A stretch of 64,000 nucleotides of DNA, taken from assembly GCA_963759175.1 (NCBI GenBank), contig CAVWXP010000010.1, positions 248,001-312,000 of the forward strand. Reading direction: 5' to 3'. Below the pieces are notes generated by a model that saw only the letters and a list, made by a program, of their open reading frames with translations, ran no database searches and was not told where the DNA came from. Shown in pieces: positions 34,231 through 42,925 of the stretch (the stretch's first letter is position 1; every line of letters starts with the position of its first letter). This stretch comes from SZUA-442 sp963759175 (GTDB lineage Bacteria; Actinomycetota; Acidimicrobiia; Spongiisociales; UBA5794). The translations under genes and the position numbers were made by a program.

Positions 34231-34326
34231 ATGCGACCCGTCACCTCGATCGCCGTGGCGGTCCTCATGGCGTTCATCGTGATCGCCTTCCTCATCAAGC
34301 TCGCATCGGGTGGCCTCACGCCCTGA
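34231..34326 (+). CDS. 31-residue single-helix membrane peptide
   Basis: A short frame starts three bases after the flavoprotein stop and encodes MRPVTSIAVAVLMAFIVIAF followed by LIKLASGGLTP. A basic residue at the start and a run of about 18 hydrophobic residues make one membrane helix. The tight spacing implies co-translation with the reductase, so it may be a small partner or anchor. There is no known family. A shadow is unlikely, because the whole intergenic-sized ORF fits the helix and the hairpin follows it directly. Confidence 0.6.
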   Translation: MRPVTSIAVAVLMAFIVIAFLIKLASGGLTP

Positions 34327-34347
34327 GGCACCGATCGAGCGACTCGC

Positions 34348-34365
34348 GGCCGGTCATCACCGGCC
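34348..34365. terminator. Hairpin GGCCGGT-loop-ACCGGCC
   Basis: A perfect 7-bp stem with a four-base loop lies 22 bases after the small membrane ORF, between convergent transcription units. No T-run follows, as is common in high-GC actinobacteria. The rest of the 34327-34488 gap holds nothing I can identify. Confidence 0.5.
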
Positions 34366-34488
34366 CGGACCACTCCCTCGTCGGATCCTCGACGATTCAC
34401 CATCGGCGTGAGCAGCTTTCGGCGAGAGCATTCGGCGCGGGTCGCCCTCGGGTCGCTGCCGGGACGTGGCGATCCGAGAGGACCGAGT

Positions 34489-35580
34489 TCAGCCTTCGCT
34501 CGAATCGGGCGCCCTGGCTCCGAGGGCGGTGAGCTGGGATTGCGCATCGGCTACTCGGTCCGAGGATGGGCCGTAGATGTCGGCGGCGACGAGGAGGTCG
34601 ATCTCGGCCCGCTGGATCCGTCGGGCCCGGCCGTGGTCGTCGGCCTGGCGTGCCGCCTTCCGGCGGTGGCGACGCGAGGACAGCGCCTCGAGGTCGTCCT
34701 CGGTGATCGCTTCGTAGCCATCGGCGATGGCGCCGAGGTCTGCCCGGTACTCGCGCCGTGCCCACCACAGGACGACGAGGAAGACGGCGAGGGCGGGGAT
34801 CCCCTTGATGACGAGGGCGAGCGAATTGTCCTCGAGGATGGGGGAATTCTGGAACCCGTGGAGGAGGAACGCAGCGACGTAGAAGCCGAAAGCCACGAGT
34901 GTGCGGCCCACCACCGACTGGCCACGACGGGACATGAAGTAGCCGATGCCCGCACCGGCGATGCCGGTGAACACGACGTGACTGAACGGCAGGACGATGA
35001 ACCCCCGCACGAGGAACGTCTCGAAGAGCGCCGTGCCGATGCTGTCGCCTTCGAGGTTGATGGCCTCGTTCATGAAGAACGCGTTCTCGCTGACGAGGAA
35101 TCCGAGACCCGACAACATGCCGTAATAGAGCCCGTCGATGACCCGACTCAGGTTCACCCTCGGGATGAGCGCAAGCGCCACGACCCCGAGCAGCTTGAGC
35201 GTCTCCTCGATGAACGGGGCACGGATCGCCGGGCCCCATTCCCGACTGGCTTCGAACCCGAACACCTTGTCGAACAAGGATTGCAGGTCCTGACCGACCA
35301 GGCCGATGATCCCGCCGGCGACGAACGCACCCCAGGCGATTGCGGCGATCGTGGCCGACACGGGCCGGTGCTCGAACAGCTGGAGCCGGTAGATGAGCCA
35401 TCCGACGACGATGCCGTAGGCGAGCCAGAACACCGCGGCGATGATCAGTCCGCTCCGGTTGCTCCACAAGTCGGTCTGGCTGGTGACCTGCCAGTAGACA
35501 CCGAGCGCCATGAGCACCATGGTCACCCAGGTGACGAGCGACCGGCGGTCGAGGAACCCCGGCGTGGTCGGCACGCTCAT
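34489..35580 (-). CDS. PrsW-family intramembrane protease
   Basis: 363 residues with about eight helices. The protease motifs are visible: the Glu pair in APFIEETLKLLG, SENAFF in the next helix, HVVFTGIAGAGIGYF and the late His in FLLHGFQN. PrsW-type enzymes (CPBP/PrsW superfamily) cleave anti-sigma factors in Bacillus; the substrate here is unknown. The C-terminal 80 residues are charged and cytoplasmic (SSRRHRRKAARQ). It overlaps the gene upstream by four bases, so the pair is one operon. Confidence 0.85.
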   Translation of the reverse strand: MSVPTTPGFLDRRSLVTWVTMVLMALGVYWQVTSQTDLWSNRSGLIIAAVFWLAYGIVVGWLIYRLQLFEHRPVSATIAAIAWGAFVAGGIIGLVGQDLQSLFDKVFGFEASREWGPAIRAPFIEETLKLLGVVALALIPRVNLSRVIDGLYYGMLSGLGFLVSENAFFMNEAINLEGDSIGTALFETFLVRGFIVLPFSHVVFTGIAGAGIGYFMSRRGQSVVGRTLVAFGFYVAAFLLHGFQNSPILEDNSLALVIKGIPALAVFLVVLWWARREYRADLGAIADGYEAITEDDLEALSSRRHRRKAARQADDHGRARRIQRAEIDLLVAADIYGPSSDRVADAQSQLTALGARAPDSSEG

Positions 35581-36182
35581 GATCCACCCCTCGGGTCCAC
35601 GCTGATCTCTACGGTCCGCACGATCGCCTCCGCCTCGTCGAAGAACGGGTCCGCCAGGTCACCCGGCCCCGTGAAGAAGGGCTGGAACGAACGCCCGTTC
35701 TCGATGATGGCGAAGACGGCGGAACCGTTCCCGGACGGGTCGGTGGCGAGCACCACCCGGTACCCAGCCGCCTCACCACCCGAGTCGGTGGTGAACGTCT
35801 CGATGGGCGTACGCTCGTTCGCAGGGTCGGCCCCATAGCTGTCATAGACCGGCTGGAGGGTCTCCGCCGGGGTCGCCTCATCGGCCGGGTTCGAGGGGAT
35901 GACGAAGAATTGGTGCGTGCCATCGGTGAGGGTCGTGAGGAGCTCGTTCTGACTCTCGACCGACCAACCGTCCGGCAGCAGGATCGTCGTGTAGTCGTCG
36001 ACGACGAATCGACCGGCCTCATCGGTCTCGAGGCTCACCTCGACGTTCTCCTCGAGGAACGGAACCCCGACGACATAGAAAACCGCGACGAGGACGATGG
36101 CGAGCGCGCCGATCACCGATCGGCGGTCGGTGATCGCCGACTGCTGCCAGGGCCTGAGCATGTCCTTGTCCTGTCCCGTCAC
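35577..36182 (-). CDS. Single-pass membrane protein of unknown function
   Basis: 201 residues from GTG 36182, with one helix (about 25-45, IGALAIVLVAVFYVVGVPFL) and an extracytoplasmic beta-rich domain (DDYTTILLPDGWSV, then FFVIPSNPADEA and EAAGYRVVL). It resembles lipoprotein-like domains of the LpqN/serine-threonine-kinase-sensor type in outline only. It is translationally coupled to the PrsW-type protease downstream, so it could be its substrate or regulator. A TATGCT -10 box lies 28 bases upstream. Confidence 0.6.
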   Translation of the reverse strand: MTGQDKDMLRPWQQSAITDRRSVIGALAIVLVAVFYVVGVPFLEENVEVSLETDEAGRFVVDDYTTILLPDGWSVESQNELLTTLTDGTHQFFVIPSNPADEATPAETLQPVYDSYGADPANERTPIETFTTDSGGEAAGYRVVLATDPSGNGSAVFAIIENGRSFQPFFTGPGDLADPFFDEAEAIVRTVEISVDPRGGS

Positions 36183-36240
36183 CGCAACCTCGCTGCCATG
36201 GGAAGCGAAAGCATAGGGGAGACCGTGGTGCCACGAAGCG

Positions 36241-37305
36241 TCACGCCGAAGCCGGTTGGACGCCGATCTCGGTGGCCTTGATGGAGGCCCAGACGGGTCC
36301 GCCGGCGACGAGGCCGAGCGCCGTCACCGACTCTGTCGTCACCTCGGCCGTCAGCCGGATCGGATCCCCGAGGGCGACCCTGGCGACGTCGCCCGTCGAT
36401 TCGATGGCGCCGATCGTCGTGTCCCACACGTTGCGGGGGCTCCCCGTGGGCCGCTCCGCGTGGAGAGCGATGGCCGAGGGTGCGATCGTGAGAAGCACCG
36501 GTCCCGAAATTTCGTGGGTGGCGATGGCCAGGGTCGCCCCCTCCACCGCCACTGCTCCTCCGGAGGCGGCGCCGCGCAGCAGGTTCACGCCACCGAACTC
36601 AGCGGCATACCCCGTCCGCGGCCGGAGCCGGATCTCGTCGGCGGTGCCGGACTGGGTGATGGCGCCGTGCTCGATGACGTGGATCTCGTCACCGAGCATG
36701 AACGCCTCCGCCGGGTCGTGGGTGATGAGGATGCGGGGACCCTCGAAGGCACCGAGGTGTTCGGCAAGCACGCGTCGCACAGCGCTCCGGGTCCGGACAT
36801 CGAGCGATGACAACGGTTCGTCGAGGAGCAGGAGGGACGGCTCCGGAGCGAGCGCCCGGGCCAGGGCGACACGTTGGCGCTGTCCTCCGGATAGGTTCGC
36901 CGGCCGCTTCATCCCCTGATCGCCCAGCCCGACCCGCTCCAACCACTCGTCCGCCGTTGCGAGGGCTGCGGCATGTCGCACCCCCCGGGAGCGGAGTCCG
37001 AACGCGACGTTCTCGCGTGCGTCGAGGTGGGGGAAGAGGGCGTGGTCCTGGAACACGACACCGACGTTGCGATCCCCGGACTCCACGAAGATCGCAGCTG
37101 CCGGGTCGTCGAGCACGCGTGAGCCGATGGCGATTCGCCCCTCGTCGATGGGGAGGGCGCCGACGATCGCGTCGACCAGCGTGGTCTTGCCAGCCCCGCT
37201 GGGGCCGACCACGGCCACGGTGCGCCCGTCGGGTACATGCAGCTCCACACCGAGGCGAAAGCCACCGGGGCGCAGCACCGACACCTCGGCAGAGAGTCCG
37301 GTCAT
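36241..37305 (-). CDS. modC: Molybdate ABC transporter ATP-binding protein
   Basis: 354 residues. Walker A is GPSGAGKTT, followed by VVFQDHALFPHL, the signature LSGGQRQRV, Walker B LLLLDEP and switch HDPAEA. The C-terminal region (about 285-350) contains a TOBE/Mop-like domain (TTIGAIESTGDVARVAL and VWASIKATEIGV), which binds oxyanions in ModC. Its start overlaps the modB stop as ATGA. It is the last gene of modABC. Confidence 0.9.
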   Translation of the reverse strand: MTGLSAEVSVLRPGGFRLGVELHVPDGRTVAVVGPSGAGKTTLVDAIVGALPIDEGRIAIGSRVLDDPAAAIFVESGDRNVGVVFQDHALFPHLDARENVAFGLRSRGVRHAAALATADEWLERVGLGDQGMKRPANLSGGQRQRVALARALAPEPSLLLLDEPLSSLDVRTRSAVRRVLAEHLGAFEGPRILITHDPAEAFMLGDEIHVIEHGAITQSGTADEIRLRPRTGYAAEFGGVNLLRGAASGGAVAVEGATLAIATHEISGPVLLTIAPSAIALHAERPTGSPRNVWDTTIGAIESTGDVARVALGDPIRLTAEVTTESVTALGLVAGGPVWASIKATEIGVQPASA

Positions 37306-38099
37306 CGGCTCCCCCACCAACGTTCACGAAGGGCGACGAGGACCGCGACCGAGATGACCACCATGAACAGGCTGATCGCGATGGCGACGTCCCGGTCGGA
37401 CTGGAGGGCGACGAACACCGCGAGGGGCATGGTCTGCGTGCGGCCAGCCAGTGTCCCGGCGAAGGTGACGGTGGCACCGAACTCGCCGAACGCCCTGGCC
37501 CATGTGAGGACGAGCCCGGCGACGAGCGACGATCGTACGAGTGGCAGGGTCACCCGCAACAGCACGGTCCACCGGCTCGCACCGAGGGATGCAGCTGCCA
37601 CCTCGTAGCGCGGATCGAGACCGCGCAGGGCCCCCTCGAGGGTGATCACGAGGAACGGCATCGCCACGAACGTGTTGGCGATGATCACCGCCCAGATCGA
37701 GAACGGCAGCACGAGACCGGTCGCCTCGAACACGGGCTCCCCGATGAATCCGGTCCTCCCGAAGGTGAGCAGCAGGGCGGTACCGGCGACCACCGGCGGG
37801 AGCACCAGCGGAAGGGTGACGAGAGCGCGGACGAGCGTGCGTCCCGGGAACTCGACGCGGGCGAGCACCCATGCCAGGGGGACGCCGAGCAGCAACGAGA
37901 TGACCACGGCCGCCAGCGAACCGACGAGAGAGATGCGGAGGGCGTCGATCACGAACGGGTCGGAGAGCAGATCTCCGAGCGTGGACCAGGGCAGCCGTAC
38001 GATCAGGCCGGCCAGCGGAAGCAGGAAGACCACGATCGCGAACGCAGCGAGTGCGATGAAACCCCTGGGTGCTCGGCGGGCGGAACGCGTCCTGGTCAT
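37302..38099 (-). CDS. modB: Molybdate ABC transporter permease
   Basis: ATG 38099, overlapping the modA stop (ATGA), gives 265 residues with five or six helices. The ATPase-contact loop reads EVAAASLGASRWTVLLRVTLPL, and LPLVLPPVVAGTALLLTFGRTGFIG is typical of ModB. The basic N-terminal run TRTRSARRAPR is cytoplasmic. The longer open frame upstream is the wrong frame of modA. Confidence 0.92.
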   Translation of the reverse strand: MTRTRSARRAPRGFIALAAFAIVVFLLPLAGLIVRLPWSTLGDLLSDPFVIDALRISLVGSLAAVVISLLLGVPLAWVLARVEFPGRTLVRALVTLPLVLPPVVAGTALLLTFGRTGFIGEPVFEATGLVLPFSIWAVIIANTFVAMPFLVITLEGALRGLDPRYEVAAASLGASRWTVLLRVTLPLVRSSLVAGLVLTWARAFGEFGATVTFAGTLAGRTQTMPLAVFVALQSDRDVAIAISLFMVVISVAVLVALRERWWGSR

Positions 38100-38836
38100 G
38101 GTGGGCCGAAACCGTACTCGGAGAGGATCGAGAGGCCCGCCTCCGACTCGAGGAACCCGAGGAAATCCGACGCCGCGGACGCCGAAGAGCCCGTCACGGT
38201 GACCGCGGCGCCGTAGGTCGTGCGGGGGAGAGGGTCGGCGACCGGTACCGCCACGAGTGCCCCCCCGGATGCGACGACGTCCGAGGCATACACGAGGCCG
38301 GCGTCCAGCTCCCCCGCCTCGAGCTTGGCCGCGAGCGCCCGCACATTCGGCTCGTACGTGTCGACCGAGGCCGTCACACCCGCCTCGGCGAGCGCAGTTG
38401 CAGCGAGATCGCCGCACGGCACACCCACGGCGCACAGTCCGACGACAAGCGACGGATCGGCGAGGTCGCCCAAAGACGTGACACGACCGGGGTTGCCGGA
38501 CGGCACGACGAGGACCAGCTCGTTCGTTGCGATCCGCTGTGCTGATCCGGAGGTGAGCCCTGCCTCGACGATCGGTTGGAGGAGTCCGTCATCAGCGAGG
38601 ACCACGAGGTCGATCGGTGCCCGGGCCAGGACGACCTGGTCGCGTAGCAGCGAGCTGCCACCGGTGGTCGACGCCACGTCGATGCCCGGGTGTTCGGCCT
38701 CGTACGCCGCCGCGATGTCCCGCATCGCGGGTTCGATCGACGATGCGGCAGCGACGACCACGGTCGTGTCGGATCCCGGAGAACACGCCGTCGCCAACGC
38801 CATCACTGCGACGGCGAACCCGAGCCAGCGGATCAC
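38096..38836 (-). CDS. modA: Molybdate-binding lipoprotein
   Basis: 246 residues. An N-terminal signal ends in a lipobox (LATAC, Cys18), then VVVAAASSIEPAMRDIAAAYE, the ModA start in which Ser residues hold the oxyanion, and GGSSLLRDQV. The closest alternatives are tungstate or other oxyanions. The gene overlaps the SAM adenosyltransferase gene upstream by four bases. The Mo imported here could serve molybdoenzymes encoded elsewhere; none is in this window. Confidence 0.9.
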   Translation of the reverse strand: MIRWLGFAVAVMALATACSPGSDTTVVVAAASSIEPAMRDIAAAYEAEHPGIDVASTTGGSSLLRDQVVLARAPIDLVVLADDGLLQPIVEAGLTSGSAQRIATNELVLVVPSGNPGRVTSLGDLADPSLVVGLCAVGVPCGDLAATALAEAGVTASVDTYEPNVRALAAKLEAGELDAGLVYASDVVASGGALVAVPVADPLPRTTYGAAVTVTGSSASAASDFLGFLESEAGLSILSEYGFGPP

Positions 38837-39678
38837 GGGACGGCGCGGATCTCGATGCGGTTGCCGCCATCGGGCCGACCGATGACGAGCGAGTCACCGA
38901 CGGCGAGCGGGAAGTCCTCATCAGCTCGACCCCCATGCACGGCGAGCGCCATCTGACCATGGCTGTCGACATGGAGGACGGCCTCCCCGACATCGACCGA
39001 ACCGTAGGTATCCGCCCACACGATGCGATGCTGCATCAGTTCGAACGACACCGCCACATCGTCGCCCGGTCCGAGACCGAGGAGGGCGAGGTCCTCTGGC
39101 GCGACGTTGAACTGCATGTTGCCGAATCCATCGATCCACAGGACAGTTGCCTTGACGGCACCATTGCCCGCCGGCTCCGATAGCGGGATCATGAGCGGCG
39201 TGATCGATCCGGGAGCAAGCGCCGGTCCGAGGTCCTCGATGGTGGCCTGATCCGAGGCGAGGACGGCTGCAGCTGGGCCGAACACATCCCTGCCGTGGAA
39301 CGTCACTCCCGGTGATGGAAGCCTGAACCGGGGATCCTCGATGGCGACGATGAGGTCCGCACCACCGACCATGGCAACGGCCGGGGCCAGCAATCCGTTG
39401 TCGGGGCCGACGAAGTACCCGACAGGGGTTCGTGCGGCGATGGGTGTCCTATCGGTACCGACACCGGGATCCACGACAGCGAGGAAGACACCGTCCGGCA
39501 TGAACTGCACGGCACGCGTGAGGGCGAGGGCGCCACCGTGGATGTCTCCCCGAGCGATGCCATGGGTGATGTCGAGGATGCGAACGTCGGGTGCGATGCG
39601 GCCGATGACCCCGTGCACGACTCCGACGAACTCGTCGCCGTGACCGAAATCGCTGAGGAAGGAGACCGGAACACTCAT
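38833..39678 (-). CDS. SAM hydroxide adenosyltransferase (DUF62 / SAM hydrolase family)
   Basis: 281 residues. SFLSDFGHGDEFVGVVHGVI at the N-terminus, then DITHGIARGDIHGGALAL, VVDPGVGTDR and GPDNGLLAPA are the core motifs of the family related to fluorinase and SalL, most members of which hydrolyse SAM to adenosine and methionine. The C-terminal domain begins near WIDGFGNMQFNV. A -10 TAGCCT lies eight bases before the ATG (leaderless). It is the first gene of a unit that continues into modABC through a four-base overlap; the reason for the link is unclear. Confidence 0.9.
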   Translation of the reverse strand: MSVPVSFLSDFGHGDEFVGVVHGVIGRIAPDVRILDITHGIARGDIHGGALALTRAVQFMPDGVFLAVVDPGVGTDRTPIAARTPVGYFVGPDNGLLAPAVAMVGGADLIVAIEDPRFRLPSPGVTFHGRDVFGPAAAVLASDQATIEDLGPALAPGSITPLMIPLSEPAGNGAVKATVLWIDGFGNMQFNVAPEDLALLGLGPGDDVAVSFELMQHRIVWADTYGSVDVGEAVLHVDSHGQMALAVHGGRADEDFPLAVGDSLVIGRPDGGNRIEIRAVP

Positions 39679-39765
39679 GGCCGATCAGGCTACCCGTGAC
39701 CCGGACCTGCCAGTCCCCGAAACGACAGGTATCGTGGGACAACGCAACCAGCAGGAGCAAACCGC
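39679..39765. promoter_or_regulatory. Divergent promoters for the SAM hydrolase/mod operon and ppk2
   Basis: On the minus strand TAGCCT (39692-39687) precedes ATG 39678 by eight bases. On the plus strand TATCGT (39730-39735) serves ppk2, with a leader of about 25 bases containing GCAGGAGC as ribosome site. The two genes thus use different initiation modes from one 87-base region. Confidence 0.5.
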
Positions 39766-40602
39766 ATGAGTGGTGCCAAGGAATCGGTGTTCGACACCAT
39801 CGAGCCGGCCAAGAGCATCCGTCCTCCCAAGCTCAAGAAGTCGTTCTATGAGAGCGAACTCAATCGATTGCAGGAGGAGCTCGTCAAACTCCAGAGCTAC
39901 GTCCGGGACGAGGGACTCAAGGTCGTCATCATCTTCGAGGGACGCGATGCCGCAGGCAAGGGCGGCGTCATCAAGCGCATCACGGAGCGCCTCAATCCGA
40001 GGATCTGTCGCACCGAGGCGCTCGGCACCCCCACCGAACGCGAGAAGACCCAGTGGTGGTTCCAGCGGTACTCCAACTACCTGCCGGCCGCCGGCGAGAT
40101 GGTCCTGTTCGACCGGTCGTGGTACAACCGTGCCCTCGTCGAACCGGTGATGGGATTCTGCACGGAGGACGAGTACAAGGAGTTCCTGCGGTCGTGTCCC
40201 GAGTTCGAGCGCATGCTCGTACGAAGCGGCATCGTCCTCATCAAGTACTGGTTCTCGGTGAGCGACGAGGAACAGGAGCGTCGATTCCAGGCGAGGATCG
40301 ACGACAAGACGAAGCGCTGGAAGCTCAGTCCGATGGACCTCGAGTCGCGGGCCCGGTGGGTCGAGTTCTCGAAGGCGAAGGACATCATGTTCGACCACAC
40401 CGACATCAAGCAGGCGCCGTGGTATGTCGTCAACGCCGAGGACAAGAAGCGGGCGCGGCTGAACTGCATCAGCCACCTGTTGACGATGATTCCCTACGAG
40501 GACCGCACCTCGGGAACCATCGAGCTACCACCCCGCCAGGAGGACCTCGGCTACATCCGGCCGCCGATCACCGAACAGACCTTCGTCCCCGAGTTGTACT
40601 AG
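39766..40602 (+). CDS. ppk2: Polyphosphate kinase 2
   Basis: 278 residues. Walker A GRDAAGKGGVIKRI, the lid-like LNPRICRTEALGTPTEREKTQWWFQRY and Walker B VLFDRSWYNRALVEPVMGF are the hallmarks of PPK2. The length and single domain suggest class I, which moves phosphate between polyphosphate and nucleoside diphosphates; the preferred nucleotide cannot be read from the sequence. It is a single-gene unit ending in a hairpin at 40603-40619. Confidence 0.94.
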   Translation: MSGAKESVFDTIEPAKSIRPPKLKKSFYESELNRLQEELVKLQSYVRDEGLKVVIIFEGRDAAGKGGVIKRITERLNPRICRTEALGTPTEREKTQWWFQRYSNYLPAAGEMVLFDRSWYNRALVEPVMGFCTEDEYKEFLRSCPEFERMLVRSGIVLIKYWFSVSDEEQERRFQARIDDKTKRWKLSPMDLESRARWVEFSKAKDIMFDHTDIKQAPWYVVNAEDKKRARLNCISHLLTMIPYEDRTSGTIELPPRQEDLGYIRPPITEQTFVPELY

Positions 40603-40619
40603 GCCCGGCTCCGCCGGGC
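40603..40619 (+). terminator. Hairpin GCCCGGC-TCC-GCCGGGC after ppk2
   Basis: A perfect 7-bp stem with a three-base loop starts one base after the ppk2 stop. There is no T-run. It is followed at once by a heptanucleotide array. Confidence 0.6.
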
Positions 40620-40620
40620 G

Positions 40621-40655
40621 GTTCACGGTTCACAGTTCACGGTTCACGGTTGACC
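40621..40655. repeat. Heptanucleotide repeat, GTTCACG family, five units
   Basis: Units are GTTCACG, GTTCACA, GTTCACG, GTTCACG, GTTGACC in exact 7-base phase. They lie in the gap between ppk2 and a lipoprotein gene. Confidence 0.85.
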
Positions 40656-40691
40656 GTTGCTCCCGTGCGAGACGGGTGAGATGATGCGCGA

Positions 40692-41570
40692 ATGGGCAGG
40701 TGCCTCATGCCGGTGCTGCGGATCATTGCTTCGGCGCTCCTGATCGCCCTGACCCTCCCGGCGTGTTCCCAAGCCGGCGAGACGACGCCGACGCCCACCG
40801 AGCCGCCGCCCGTCACGAGTCTGACGACACTCGCGACGACCATCACGAGTTCGACGACGACATCGGCCCCGCAGGTCACATCGACCACACTCGGCCCACC
40901 TGACATCCACGTGTCCGGGGGAACAGTCGTCCACACCACGTCGGGTGACCTCTTCGTCGAAGGCTGGGTCTCCGCTCCGGCGGTGGTGACGATCGGAGGG
41001 GCGCCAACGGAGACACGCCAGGAGCCCGACGGCCGGACGGTCTTCCTCGCCGAGTTGACCGACATGGACACCGGTTCGTACGACATCCCGATCGAGGCGA
41101 CGACTCGCGATGGGAGGGTCGCCACGCTCGACCTCACGATCGTGCACGACCCGACGTTGGAGGAACAGTTCACCTACATCGTGTCGGCGAGTACCGAGCC
41201 GGCGGGCATCGTGGCCGACTACGCGCAGTGGTTCTCCGGTGAGGCGGCGGATGCGGCAGCCGCCGAGGATGGGGCCGCCAACGATGATGGAACGGTGGAC
41301 GGTGGCTTCTACATCCGCAACGTCAACGATCGGCTGCGTACCCTCGCCGTTGCGCCGGGAGCAACCGTGGTGCTCTACGCCTGCCACGTCGAGGGTCCCT
41401 GCCTGACCAGGGAATCCGTCGACCTCGAGACCCTCCGCTCTCTCCTGGATGACCCGGGCAGCGATGTCGCAACGGTCGGATGGCAGTGGTACGGGGGCGG
41501 GACGCTCCCGTACTGGTTGTTCATCGAGGACGGGGTCGTGGTGCACATCGAGGAGCACTACCTGCCCTGA
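40692..41570 (+). CDS. Secreted lipoprotein with Thr/Ser/Pro-rich linker, function unknown
   Basis: 292 residues. The signal peptide ends in a lipobox (LPAC, about Cys25), followed by about 40 residues of Thr/Ser/Pro linker. A beta-rich region (PDIHVSGGTVVHTTSG, GWVSAPAVVTIGG) suggests a bacterial Ig-like domain, then comes a second domain with a possible disulfide (YACHVEGPCLT) and WQWYGGGTLPYWLF. ATG 40707 is an alternative start that gives a more typical signal peptide. I recognise no enzyme motif. It is flanked on both sides by GTTCACG-family arrays. Confidence 0.65.
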   Translation: MGRCLMPVLRIIASALLIALTLPACSQAGETTPTPTEPPPVTSLTTLATTITSSTTTSAPQVTSTTLGPPDIHVSGGTVVHTTSGDLFVEGWVSAPAVVTIGGAPTETRQEPDGRTVFLAELTDMDTGSYDIPIEATTRDGRVATLDLTIVHDPTLEEQFTYIVSASTEPAGIVADYAQWFSGEAADAAAAEDGAANDDGTVDGGFYIRNVNDRLRTLAVAPGATVVLYACHVEGPCLTRESVDLETLRSLLDDPGSDVATVGWQWYGGGTLPYWLFIEDGVVVHIEEHYLP

Positions 41571-41593
41571 AGCTGACCCCTCACGCTCCTACC

Positions 41594-41621
41594 GTGAATC
41601 GTGAACCGTGAACTGTCAACC
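41594..41621. repeat. Heptanucleotide repeat, GTTCACG family (reverse orientation), four units
   Basis: GTGAATC, GTGAACC, GTGAACT, GTCAACC in 7-base phase; GTGAAC is the reverse complement of GTTCAC. It sits between the convergent ends of the lipoprotein gene and hpd. Confidence 0.8.
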
Positions 41622-41639
41622 GTCCGATGCAGCCCGCGG

Positions 41640-42755
41640 CTATAGGTTCCCCCGCTTGGCCTGCTCGCGTTCGATTGCTTCGAACAGGGCCTTGAAGTTG
41701 CCGACGCCGAATCCGGTGGCGCCGCGACGTTCGATGAACTCGAAGAACACGGTCGGCCGGTCCTGGAGCATCTTCGTGAACGTCTGGAGCAGATAGCCGT
41801 CCTCGTCCTTGTCGACGAGGAGGCTGAGCTCCTCGATGCGGTCCCAGTCGAGGTCGTACTCGCTCAAGCGTTGCTGGGCCTCCGGGTAGTACTCGTGGGG
41901 GACGCTGATCGTCTCGAGCCCACGGCCATGGATGTCCTCCATCGTCGATTGGAGGTCCGGGGTCGACAGGGCGAGGTGCTGGACGCCCGGCGACTTGTAG
42001 AAGTCGAGGTACTCCTCGATCTGGCTCTTCTTCTTCCCGTCGGCAGGCTCGTTGATCGGGAGCTTGATCACGCCGCTGCCACCTGCCATGACCTTCGACA
42101 TGAGTGCCGTGTACTCGGTCGAGATCGCCTCGTCGTCGAAGTGGCGCAGCATCGTGAACGAGAAGATCCGCTCGTAGAACTGGACCCATTCGTTCATCTT
42201 GCCGAGTTCGACGTTCGCTACGACGTGATCGATCGCATGGAGGCCCGTCGTCCTGGCGATCGTGTCCGTTCGTGCCTCGAATCGGGGATCGTCCCCTTCG
42301 AGTTCGATGAGGGAATGGATCGTGTCCCCGTAGGCGTGGATGGACCCGATGACCATGCGGCCCCGATCGTTTGCGATCGCCTCGGGCTCGGCATGGGGCA
42401 CGGCGCCCCGCTCGACCGCCATGGCGAACGCTGCGGCGGCATCGGGAACCAGGAAGCCGACGTCCTTCACACCGGGCCCATGGAGTTTGACATGGTCGGC
42501 GATCGGGTGGTCACCGTCCTGGGCACCGGAGACGATGAACCGGATCTGGTCGGTGGCGAGCAGGTACGAGGCGCGATCGGGGATTCCCGTCTCGGGTCCC
42601 CGATAGCCGATGATCTCCATACCGAGGAGGGCGCGGAAGGCCTGGGCGGTCATGAAGGCGTTCCCGACCCACCACTCGACCGGTCCGAAGCCCTTCATGG
42701 GGAACGGATCCTTCGATGCAAACTCCTTGGCTCGCAGGGTCAGGTCGATGTCCAT
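41640..42755 (-). CDS. hpd: 4-hydroxyphenylpyruvate dioxygenase
   Basis: 371 residues from ATG 42755 with a GAGAGGA ribosome site. The two-domain vicinal-oxygen-chelate fold carries Fe(II) ligands His177 (AIDHVVANV), His260 (VQHLALST) and Glu339 (FFEFIER). The C-terminal gate helix GNFKALFEAIEREQAKRG is intact. The enzyme turns 4-hydroxyphenylpyruvate into homogentisate, the substrate of the divergently encoded hmgA. The open frame upstream of this ATG is partly made of CTCAAAG heptamers and is not coding. Confidence 0.96.
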   Translation of the reverse strand: MDIDLTLRAKEFASKDPFPMKGFGPVEWWVGNAFMTAQAFRALLGMEIIGYRGPETGIPDRASYLLATDQIRFIVSGAQDGDHPIADHVKLHGPGVKDVGFLVPDAAAAFAMAVERGAVPHAEPEAIANDRGRMVIGSIHAYGDTIHSLIELEGDDPRFEARTDTIARTTGLHAIDHVVANVELGKMNEWVQFYERIFSFTMLRHFDDEAISTEYTALMSKVMAGGSGVIKLPINEPADGKKKSQIEEYLDFYKSPGVQHLALSTPDLQSTMEDIHGRGLETISVPHEYYPEAQQRLSEYDLDWDRIEELSLLVDKDEDGYLLQTFTKMLQDRPTVFFEFIERRGATGFGVGNFKALFEAIEREQAKRGNL

Positions 42756-42860
42756 GGGCGTCCTCTCGTGGCGGCGTGCCTCAAGTATCGCGAACCGAAC
42801 GCCTCTACGGGCGGCCGAACCACGTGCGCTGGATACCGTCGAATGCCGCCGATCACTCGA

Positions 42861-42895
42861 CTCAAAGCTCAAAGCCCAAAGCTCAAGGCTCACGC
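42861..42895. repeat. Heptanucleotide repeat, CTCAAAG family, five units
   Basis: CTCAAAG, CTCAAAG, CCCAAAG, CTCAAGG, CTCACGC in 7-base phase, within the divergent hpd-hmgA intergenic region and only five bases before the likely hmgA -10 box TAGCAT (about 42901-42906). A reverse-strand relative is at 60741-60768. Confidence 0.8.
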
Positions 42896-42925
42896 CTGCG
42901 TAGCATGGACTGAGAGAGGAGCTCG

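Noticed and set aside
23331..41621. Heptamer arrays as CRISPR
   Set aside because: The units are 7 bases without spacers, and no cas gene is present.
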